A DNA stretch of 64,000 nt from Omphiscola glabra (Eukaryota; Mollusca; Gastropoda; Lymnaeidae). Numbering within the stretch: the stretch's first letter is position 1; every line of letters starts with the position of its first letter. The notes under the pieces were generated by a model. That model saw only the letters and a program-made list of their open reading frames with translations. It searched no databases and was not told the DNA's origin. Location of the stretch: the NCBI GenBank assembly GCA_964017045.1, contig OZ024807.1, positions 7,483,481 through 7,547,480 on the forward strand. Direction: 5' to 3'. This document shows, in pieces, positions 12,546 to 20,826 of the stretch. The translations under genes were made by a program, and so were the position numbers.

Positions 12546-13556
12546 TTAATTTTTTTCGTGGAAGTATAACACAAGGTGGATCACATCAAATGACACTATA
12601 AATGTCAATACGCATACTAAAATGACAGTTCCAGTGGCACCTATCACATTATTAGATGGTCGGTTGTCTGATGTAGAGATTTTAGAACGTTTAAACGCAG
12701 AAGTTTCATTTTTGAAAACCTTCAGCGATTTTTTGATGGAATTTGTTAACGCGTTTACAGTTTCGTTGGAGATGACAGAGATGTTCTTAACACTGTCGCA
12801 GTGGCAAGGACACATTCTGAGGATAGTCCACTGTGGCTTAGGAGAAGTAGAGAACGCTGGATTGACGGCGGTTGTTTGATCTGACGTGGAAGCAGCGTTG
12901 GTTGTAAGGTCAGTGGTGTCGATAATTTCAGTTGAATTCTATTCTGTGGAACTTAGAGGTGGGGTGATGGATGATGTTGTAGTGGGGTCTGCAGTGAAGC
13001 TAGGTTGTGAATGGTTAAGTGTAGTTGTAGGGTGTGTGTTAAAGCCAGGTTGTGAAGTACTGATATTTGGATCAGTATTGATGCCAGGCGGTGAGGTACT
13101 GAAAGTAGGAAATGTGTTAGAGTCAGGCAATAAGGTACTCAAAAGAGGAACTGTGTTAGAGTCAGGCAATAAGGTACTCAATAGAGGAACTGTGTTAGAG
13201 TCAGGCAATAAGGTACTCAATAGAGGAACTGTGTTAGAGTCAGGCATTAAGGTACTCAATAGAGGAACTGTGTTAGAGTCAGGCAATATGGTACTCAATA
13301 GAGGAACTGTGTTAGAGTCAGGCAATAAGGTACTCAATAGAGGAACTGTGTTAGAGTCAGGCAATAAGATACTCAATAGAGGAACTGTGTTAGAGTCAGG
13401 CTTTAAGGTACTCAATGTAGGATCTGTGTTAGAGTCAGGCATACAGCCATACATACAGCTATACATGCAGCCATACAAACAGCTATACATACAGTCTTAT
13501 ATACAGCCATATATACAGCCATACATACAGCTACACATACAGCCATACACACTTAC
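12546..13556 (-). CDS. Gene A last exon: mucin repeats, CPC.C module, transmembrane helix
   Basis: Ends at TAA 12,546-12,548. The C-terminal 89 residues carry CPCHCDSV, then SLKVF and FKRSKIST..NRPS, a hydrophobic helix (VILVCVLTFIVSF) and the tail DVIHLVLYFHEKN, all aligned with genes B, C and D. Upstream is a 12-residue repeat of the form PDSNTVPLLST(L), coded by a 36-bp minisatellite. The 5' part (13,440-13,552) is an imperfect GTATGGCTGTAT repeat coding Cys/Tyr/Met/Gly. A TAG|GTAAG junction at 13,557 could serve as a phase-0 acceptor but is unproven. In-frame TAA (13,497) and TAG (12,939) interrupt the exon. Confidence 0.6.
13085..13440 (-). repeat. 36-bp coding minisatellite of gene A
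   Basis: About ten near-identical 36-bp units (plus strand GTGTTAGAGTCAGGCAATAA...) encode a 12-residue unit rich in Ser/Thr/Pro/Leu. The unit is unrelated to those of genes B, C and D, although it occupies the same place. The antisense ORF across this region is a shadow. Confidence 0.85.
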
Positions 13557-13739
13557 CTAGACTGTCGTTATTTGTGATAGTCCATAAATTAAATCCAGTT
13601 CGCGATATTCAGTGTGCTTTTGGTTGCGTCTAAATGAATACTTTTTTTTAAAAAGTTATACGATTTGCACGAATGAACTTTGATCGAATCTTTGTTTTAC
13701 TTTCAAGAAGAAAAAGAAAATCGCAAGTGTTTTTGTTAC

Positions 13740-13840
13740 CTTGGAAACCTCCCAAGTCTCCATCGTGTTTGAAATGTTGTAGCGAAAACCATCAATATAC
13801 TGGGCGTTGTCCCAGAAGAAGTACGGGTGTCCTGAAAGAC
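13740..13840 (-). CDS. Gene A exon 2: half C-type-lectin-like domain without cysteines
   Basis: Acceptor TTACAG|GTCTTTC and donor TCCAAG|GTAACA bound a 101-nt exon, phase 1 to 0, exactly the length of gene C exon 2. The peptide LSGHPYFFWDNAQYIDGFRY is nearly the same as in gene C, but both cysteines of that segment are replaced (Tyr and Arg). The TW motif of lectin domains follows (METWEVSK). Confidence 0.7.
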
Positions 13841-14495
13841 CTGTAACCACAAATGAATTCAGATAAACCCAACCTTTCACATTCATTGCATTACATTAGT
13901 TGAACAGCAAACTAGAGGATTTAGGCCATCACTTTGAATAAACATTCTCAAGCCACCCTCACCCTCCTTTTTTCAAATGGACTTGTCCTAAAAAAAAAAA
14001 AATAAAAAAAAACACGTTTATATTTTCCTTGTGTATTCGTTATAAGAAATGATAAAAATTTAATAGCGACATTTAATTATTAGCTCGTGAGAAAACCGAG
14101 AGATTAACAGTTACACTTTCCAAAGAACATGTACAATTTTTTTTAAAAAAGATTAAAATAACATTTTCATGGGGACACACATTCCAAGCCCATACGCTTC
14201 TGTGTATTGAATGTTGCAAGCACGTCAACAATGACATGACACAATCAAATGTCTGCAATTGCTGTGTTTCAATACACAGCCGGAAATATGTACACTTATT
14301 TTGTAAAACAACTCAGAACTGAAGCATTATAGACTATCAGCATGACACATCTGTTTCTCATTGTCAATTTGCATTTTAGATGTTACGTATCAGTTAAAGT
14401 AAGAAAAATTACAATATAAAAGTAAAATAAAAACACTGTTATGTAAAACTCCCAGAAACAAACCAAAAAAATAAAAAAAAATAAAACCAACATAC

Positions 14496-14553
14496 GATGA
14501 ATCACCACCTGCAGCCATCCTAAGAGGACGACATACAGTCGGGTTGACTTCAT
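14496..14553 (-). CDS. Gene A exon 1: signal peptide
   Basis: ATG at 14,551-14,553 opens 19 codons plus one base (phase 1), ending at donor CATC|GTATGT. The peptide MKSTRLYVVLLGWLQVVIH has a basic start and a hydrophobic core, a secretion signal. Genes B and C have the same exon with the same donor, and the non-coding bases around it are conserved as well, which fixes the start. Confidence 0.75.
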
Positions 14554-14559
14554 TGCTGG

Positions 14560-14665
14560 CAGTGTTGACTTGGAGAATGGCCCTTTCTAAACGATTGTAT
14601 CTGTTTTAATAGCTGGACTTAGACAAAACGACCAGACCCAATCGATGCACTATATTTATTCACAA
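14560..14665 (-). promoter_or_regulatory. Conserved proximal promoter/5' UTR block of gene A
   Basis: The block directly upstream of the ATG is shared with 25,186-25,285 and 52,253-52,350. Read on the minus strand it contains ATCGAT(T/C)(G/T)GGTC, GGTCGTTTTGTCT, ACAGATACAATCGTTTAGA and CCATTCTCCAAGT. AT-rich stretches (AATAAATATA, TATTAAAAC) could be TATA elements. Conservation of spacing suggests common regulation of the family, though recent duplication alone could explain it. Confidence 0.55.
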
Positions 14666-15894
14666 CGAAAGAACTTTAACAAAAGGGAATAATATGTACC
14701 GTTAACAAACTGTTGACCTCAGTAAGGTGTTATTAAAATGTATAGAAACTGTTTCCATTGGTAAGATTCTATAGCAGAGTTTTCCGACCTGGGGTGCTCG
14801 CGCACAGTGGCGTTTTACAACCTGGGGTGCTCGCGCACATTGGTGTTGCAAGGGTTAGTGCAGACCGGGAGGGGGGCCAAGATATTTGCGTTCAAACCCA
14901 AATTGCCGCCCCTCTCTCTATATAAAAACGTGCCCCCCGGGGCGGATCGAAACTTTGGCACACATACTGTCGCCATTGCATTCACTTCCAAGTGGTACTA
15001 GTTTATCATTCGATTTGAAGAGCTATTGATTTCAAAATTATAATATAAATAATTATAGATTAAAATAAAACGTTTTTTTTCAATGACAATGTAATTCATT
15101 GAATAACTTACACTTTAATTTTCAAAGTTTTACAGTAATCTGTGTTATTCAATAGACAAATCAGACGTTTATTTTTTGTTCCATTAAAATTTGTTTAGAC
15201 CAATAAACCATAGAGGGTGCGAGCCTCCGTCAACCAATTCGCATGGGGTTCAAGACTAAATAAACGGACTCGTAAGGGTTGTGACATTTAGACAACCAGC
15301 TCGCAGGGGTTGCAAAAATTTAGCCAACCAACTCGTAATACAGCAGAACAGAGAAAAGTTTGAATAGGCCCATGACAACAGCGATTCATATGCTATGTCA
15401 TATAGACAATACAACCCTACATCGTCTCGCTCCCACCCCACGGGATAACAAACAGCAATTTTCCTCTATCAAAAGCAAACGGTTCATTTTTTTTAACATA
15501 CATTATTTTTACTGCTGCCGATACTGTTAGGCCCACTATACGCTTCAAATAAATCAATCTTATTTTTTTAATGAAGCACCACAGCATATGAAAACTCTTT
15601 TCAGTCCATTTGAAAGGCCTCAAACATTGCCGTACACATTGCAGGTTAACTCAAGTTAATGATACACATTTAGATTATTCATGCTGAAATTCTCAGGATG
15701 GATTGGTTCATGAACGATCGAATTGTTTCTTGGGACGGCGGACACATCCTTTGTTTGCGTTCAAGCCAGTGTGTCATGGCTTACAGTTCAAGGCGAACGC
15801 TGGGAGCAACACGACGACCCGGGGGGTGTTGATTCTAACAATTAATCGGAGGGGCGCCAAACAGTGGCGATAAAGTGTGAGACAACTTCCACAA
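14666..15894. other. Duplicated 5' flank of gene A
   Basis: Alignable with 25,290-25,460 and with 52,350-53,300, including the phrase GCAGAGTTTTCC(G/A)A(C/A)(C/T)(T/C)(T/G)GGG. I see no exon in it; the short ORF at 14,807-15,001 crosses repeat-like, GC-richer sequence and is not supported. Confidence 0.45.
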
Positions 15895-16070
15895 CAGGGG
15901 CGTCATTTCACGTTTTTTTCAGGGGGGGGGGCTAACCCATACACATGGTCGTCTTTTAAAGTTGCTTATTGTTGGAGGCGCCAAAGTACATGTCACTTTA
16001 ATTAATATCTGCAAATTCGGGAGGGGGGGGGACAAATACCCCACCCTGCCCTACCCAAACGACGTCCCTG
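15895..16070. mobile_element. MITE with CAGGGGCGTC termini
   Basis: Ends CAGGGGCGTC and GACGTCCCTG are inverted repeats with one mismatch. A second copy with the same ends and the internal CTGCA(A/G)ATTC motif is at 46,889-47,065. The ORF across it is not a gene. Confidence 0.6.
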
Positions 16071-16498
16071 ATCCAAAAGGGCGGAAGTGGAGCTTTTGTG
16101 GGGCCACTCCTGAATTTTGCTCTAAGCTACTGCCACCCGATTTGAAAATAAAAAAAAATAATAATTTATTTCGCCACTTTTGATGTAGAAAATTTCAAAA
16201 GTAACGTACAGCTGATGCTATTTATAATTGTGTATCTTTTTCAGTTGTTTATTTCTGGACCCGCCCGTACAAAAGACAGTTTCACTACTCCACGTTTTCT
16301 CTGTGTAATTCTATAATGGTCTTATGACAAATGTTCTCAAATGTTTCGGGCTGAGTAGGTGGCACATACGACGTCTGAACACAAAAAAACAAGAGAGTTT
16401 TAAATCGATTTTTAAATATATTTGATTGAATATATAAGAAAATAATCCATTACACAGATTTCATTTATAGATATATATATATTATATATATATATATA

Positions 16499-17016
16499 TT
16501 ACGGCCAAAGCCCGAAATCGGCCAAATCGGGAACTGGCCGGCCAAATCGCGAACTGGCCAATATCGCATCAAATTGACCGGCCAATGTCCGATCTTTTCT
16601 AGATTTTGGGATTTGGCCAGCCAGTTTGCGAAATGGCTGGGGGCGATCGGCCAAAGTCGGAAGAAAATGTTCATGAAAGATTTTGGGTGTTTGTATACTG
16701 TAATGATAATCATATTATATTGATTATTAATTATACTAAATTGCCAAAAAGTCAAATTAGTTTATTAAAGTAAATGACCAATCTCTATCAACACTTGTTA
16801 CAACAAGATGAACGTTTTATGACATTTCGAATTACACAGCAGTTCGTTATTTTTACATTTGCAGCGATTCGTTGAGCACTTGGTAGTACAATTGCATCGA
16901 GTGTAGCATACACACCGGCCATTTCCAGTACATCGGACATTGGCCACACGCCTCGGCCAAAGTGCGAAATGGCCGGCCAATTCGCGAACTGGCCGAACTT
17001 CGGGCTTTGGCCGTAA
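16499..17016 (-). mobile_element. Deletion derivative of a Ginger/KRBA2-like DNA transposon
   Basis: Perfect 18-bp inverted termini TTACGGCCAAAGCCCGAA bound a 518-bp element, and both ends continue as imperfect GGCCGGCCAA-rich subrepeats. Inside, on the minus strand (about 16,802-16,915), lies a Cys-rich motif of form C.C...C.TNRC.C......CNS.CH. This pattern closes the integrase-like proteins of the KRBA2/SCAND3-like group carried by Ginger-type transposons. The frame runs directly from the terminal repeat into this motif, so the catalytic core has been deleted. No target duplication is obvious because the flanks are TA repeats. Confidence 0.6.
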
Positions 17017-18640
17017 CATCTATATATGATTTAATATTTTTTTTAATTAAATAAAGGACACCAAATTTACTAATTCACGGATTTTAAGACTTAGCATACA
17101 GTGGACCCCTGAGCCAGCGTCAGGGTCGGATCAAACTACTTGGTCGAAACACGTGAAGTGAAGTATTCTTCGCTCTGCTTTCACTTACTGAAGGTGGTAA
17201 ATTAAGTCTCACACCTGTTGGCTGGAATAGGAAGTTTATAGTTCATGTATATATTACGTGGCAATGTCCACGTTTAACACGAATTGTTTTGAAATTATAG
17301 ATTATATGAATATATTTCTAACTCCTATTAATTAGTCATAACATATATATAATATTACCTTTCCCGTTGTTTGACTGTCTGGAACTAACGCTGATAGTGA
17401 CAGCACAAGGAAGCGTTTCCTTTTGAGAACAACAAGTGACGTACTCTTTAAAAGCGTCTTAACCACTACCGTAGATTATTTCGTTTGTAACAATTTTTTT
17501 TCAGTGTTAAATTTCCGATAAAGGCAATGTAGCCGTTTCCGTATCTTTCCGCTGTCACGGGAAAGCGACACGGGAAAGGTAAATTCGCCCGATCAACCGT
17601 GGAGTTCACGATCAAACAGTTTTTTTCAGAATTTGAAATAATTTCTTGAATACCTTTTTCCTATTGCCGACTAGCTGGGCTGTACGCAGCGATGGTCTGC
17701 AATCGGAGTTTCCCGGTCTCTTTAATGATCTGACCATCCAATCGTGACGAGTCTCGTCTCCCCCGGAGCGCCGGTGGTGATTTATCTCTGATCTTAAGCT
17801 CCAGCCCACCCTTTTGAGTGCCCTCTTATGATATCGACATACTCGACCAAAATTGGTGTTGCATACTTTGACATTTCTCAGCCCATTTTTTTTTCAATTT
17901 AGGATTATGTTCAGTTCGTAAAGAAGTGTGTCTTTTAATAGGTGAAAATTACAATTTTCATATTACTTAAATATCCTACTTTTTTTCTTTCTAAGTAAGA
18001 GTAATAGTTTATAATTAAGCATAATTTAAAGTAGTTACATAATATTTAAATTATATAATAAAGGGCTTATTTGAATGGTTTGTAAATTTTTTACACATTT
18101 TTTATAGCACATTGCAAGCGATAGATAGTCAGGAAATATTTTTTAAAAAATGTAGTACTTTGCATTATATTTAAAATAATATAATTTAGACAAAATTAAC
18201 AACTATAAAAATGCAATCAGAAGACATCTAAGGTATTTCGCTGGCGTAGACATAAGCAGGAAATGAACTCACTTAGTGACGATAAATTTGGTCAACCCTT
18301 TGGGAGCACGCTGGTAAATTCGTAGAGAATTGTTTTTATATCTTTCGGTCCTGAGAATTCCTTCTGGCCAAACTGATCTCATGGATATGGGATGTATTAG
18401 TCATCTAAAATACCATTGTCACACATTTCTTTGGCTTCTCATACACATAGGTCCGCATCAAGACTACATAAAATGACTCATGTTGAATGTTAGTTGTTGA
18501 ATCAGGCAATCTTTGATGATATCTCTTAAATATTCAAAAAAGTATATTTTAACTTTCACCTAACGTTCATATATTCTTTCACGCGCGTTGCAAAAATTTT
18601 CTAAATTTATTATTAGGCAGAGTTTAAAAAGAGTTATGCT
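17017..18640. other. A-B spacer, paralogous to 55,260-58,510
   Basis: 17,520-17,940 matches 55,280-55,745 (CCTATTGCC(G/A)ACTAGCT...GGGCTGTACGC...), and 18,000-18,120 matches 57,780-57,900. The C-D copy carries the decayed hAT element in between, and this copy does not. No gene is seen; the short minus ORF at 17,612-17,809 lies in conserved non-coding flank. Confidence 0.55.
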
Positions 18641-18649
18641 TCTTCTTGA

Positions 18650-18800
18650 TTTTCCGTAGCGTTTTTTATGGACTGTGTGGTAGAGTGGTGTAAACCGAGT
18701 CCATCTCCATGCCTGCCGTCTGGAGTTCAATTCTAACCAAGTCAAGCAAAAACGCCAGCATCCTAGGTGGTTGAGACCTGTTAACCTTGTACGTATAAAT
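18650..18800 (+). mobile_element. Probable tRNA-derived SINE
   Basis: GTGTGGTAGAGTGGTGTAA resembles a tRNA/Pol III box A, and GGAGTTCAATTCTAACC about 45 bases downstream resembles box B. The following 60 bases have no tRNA acceptor complement, so this is not an intact tRNA. The family is not identified. Confidence 0.4.
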
Positions 18801-19080
18801 GGATACAATGAATAATTCCGTCAACTCCTGCGTTGCAACTGGTGCAAAGCTGTATCATCCATATATGGTTTTTTCTTGATCTATGCGGGTACGTAAAGAG
18901 AGAGGCGATTCACAAAAAAGCAGTGTTAACGTCCACACAATTAATACTTTGGATTCGTCGATATACTTAGTGCTTTCCATTGCATTATCGAAGGTTCTTT
19001 ACAACATCAAATTAAATGAAACGTTTGAGTCCGACATACTTAGATATAGACCCAAAGGGATAATAGCAAAAAAAGGATAA

Positions 19081-20826
19081 CTAGTTTCTCCATTTATAGA
19101 AGTAAAACACTAGATTAATGACATCAAATGACACAATCAATGCCAACGGACAGATCAGGAGGACAACAGCAGTTCCACCGACCATTGCAGTAGAGGGTCT
19201 CTTATCCCCCGTCGAGATTTTTGTACCTTTAAATGCAGTGGTTTCCCTCGTGTCAACTTTTAGGCTTTCGTGGATCAATGCTGACATCACTTTGATGATT
19301 TCGAGTGGAACTGATGCAGGTTTGCTGCTGGCACAGTGGCAAGGACACATACCAGGTGATGAACATAAATGCTTAAGTAGATCATTTAAACTTAGAGTAG
19401 TTTCCATCTTAAAATCAATTGGGGAGGGAGGGGTGTTAAGAGGTTCAGGGTTGGCATTTAACTGGGCTGAAATGGAGGTGCTAACACCGAGTGCAGTGGT
19501 GCTGGGCAGTGAGGTAACACCGACTGTAATGTTACTGGGCAGTGAGGTAACACCGACTGTAATGTTACTGGGCAGTGAGGTAACACCGACTGTAATGCTA
19601 CTGGGCAGGGAGGTAACACCGACTGTAGTGTTGCTGGGCAGTGCGGCAACACCGACTGTAGTGTTGCTGGGCAGAGAGGTAACACCAACTGTAATGTTAC
19701 TGGGCAGTGAGGTAACACCGACTGTAGTGTTGCTGGGCAGTGCGGTAACACCGACTGTAATGTTACTGGGTAGTGCGGTAACACCGACTGTAGTGTTACT
19801 GGGCAGTGAGGTAACACCGACTGTAATGTTACTGGGCAGTGAGGTAACACCGACTGTAGTGTTGCTGGGCAGTGCGGTAACACCGACTGTAGTGTTGTTG
19901 GGCAGTGAGGTAACACCGACTGTAGTGTTACTGGCCAGTGAGGTAACACCGACTGTAGTGTTATTGAGCAGCGATGTAACACCGACTGTAGTGTTACCGG
20001 GTAGTGAGGTAACACCGACTGTAGTGTTGCTGGGCAGTGCGGTAACACCGACTGTAGTGTTGTTGGGCAGTGAGGTAACACCGACTGTAGTGTTACTGGC
20101 CAGTGAGGTAACACCGACTGTAGTGTTATTGAGCAGCGATGTAACACCGACTGTAGTGTTACCGGGTAGTGAGGTAACACCGACTGTAGTGTTACTGGGC
20201 AGTGAGGTAACACTGACTGTAGTGTTACTGGAAAGTGAGGTAGCACCGACTGTTGTGTTACTGGGCAGTGAGGTAACACCGACTGTAGTGTTGCTGGGCA
20301 GTGAGGTAACACCGACTATAATGGTGCTGGGCAGTGAGGTAACACCGACTGTAGTGTTATTGGGCAATGAGGTAACACCTACTGTAGTGTTACTGGTCAG
20401 TGAGGTAACACCAACTGTAGTGTTACTGGGCGGAGAGGTAACACCGACTGTGGTGTTGCTGAGAAGTGTGGTAACACTGACTGTAGTGGTACTGGGCAGT
20501 GACTTGACACTCTCTGTTGTAATTGTCGGTGGACTGCTCTCTGTTGTAGCTGTCGGTGGACTGCTCTGTGTTGTAGCTGTCGGTGGACTGCTCTCTGCTG
20601 TAGTTGTCGGTGGACTGCTCTCTGCTGTAGTTGTCGGTGGACTGCTCTCTGCTGTAGTTGTCGGTGGACTGCTCTCTGCTGTAGTTGTCGGTGGACTGCT
20701 CTCTGCTGTAGTTGTCGTTGGACTGCTCTCTGTTGTAGTTGTCGGTGGACTGCTTTTTGCTGTAGTTGTCGGTGGACTGCTCTGTGTTGTCTGTTCTCCA
20801 CAGTTTGTGGATTTGTCAAAAATTTC
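19081..20826 (-). CDS. Gene B exon 3: sequon-rich mucin domain and membrane module
   Basis: The acceptor is AATGTAG|GAAATT at 20,827, phase 0. The exon starts EIFDKSTNCGEQTTQ, then about ten 9-residue units of type SSPPTTTAE (27 bp), then about 33 units of type PSNTTVGVTSL (30 bp). In most of these Asn-Thr-Thr gives an N-glycosylation sequon every ten residues. The C-terminal module follows: CPCHCASS, SLKV, FKGTKIST..KRPS, helix VVLLICPLALIVSF and tail DVINLVFYFYKWRN, ending at TAG 19,081-19,083. There are no internal stops over 582 codons. Long ORFs on the plus strand here are shadows of the repeat. Confidence 0.8.
   Translation of the reverse strand, partial: EIFDKSTNCGEQTTQSSPPTTTAKSSPPTTTTESSPTTTTAESSPPTTTAESSPPTTTAESSPPTTTAESSPPTTTAESSPPTATTQSSPPTATTESSPPTITTESVKSLPSTTTVSVTTLLSNTTVGVTSPPSNTTVGVTSLTSNTTVGVTSLPNNTTVGVTSLPSTIIVGVTSLPSNTTVGVTSLPSNTTVGATSLSSNTTVSVTSLPSNTTVGVTSLPGNTTVGVTSLLNNTTVGVTSLASNTTVGVTSLPNNTTVGVTALPSNTTVGVTSLPGNTTVGVTSLLNNTTVGVTSLASNTTVGVTSLPNNTTVGVTALPSNTTVGVTSLPSNITVGVTSLPSNTTVGVTALPSNITVGVTALPSNTTVGVTSLPSNITVGVTSLPSNTTVGVAALPSNTTVGVTSLPSSITVGVTSLPSNITVGVTSLPSNITVGVTSLPSTTALGVSTSISAQLNANPEPLNTPPSPIDFKMETTLSLNDLLKHLCSSPGMCPCHCASSKPASVPLEIIKVMSALIHESLKVDTRETTAFKGTKISTGDKRPSTAMVGGTAVVLLICPLALIVSFDVINLVFYFYKWRN

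Larger units (their letters stand above)
12546..14553 (-). pseudogene. Gene A: lectin/mucin-type membrane gene, probably inactivated
   Basis: Three exons are recognisable: signal peptide (14,496-14,553), half C-type-lectin-like domain (13,740-13,840) and mucin plus transmembrane exon (12,546 to about 13,556). Exon phases agree with the paralogues (1, then 0). Two in-frame stops lie in the last exon, TAA at 13,497-13,499 and TAG at 12,939-12,941; between and after them the frame stays open and homologous to the paralogues. The lectin half-domain has Tyr and Arg where gene C has the two cysteines, and the second half of the domain is missing. The simplest reading is a decayed copy. If splicing skips the 5' part of the last exon, only the TAG would matter, and a polymorphism or sequencing error there would restore the frame. 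Confidence 0.65.

Noticed and set aside
12886..13560. 224-codon plus-strand ORF over gene A
   Set aside because: Antisense of the 36-bp repeat; the conserved module is on the minus strand.
18650..18800. Functional tRNA gene
   Set aside because: Box A and B like motifs are present, but no acceptor stem pairing or anticodon arm could be traced; kept only as a possible SINE.
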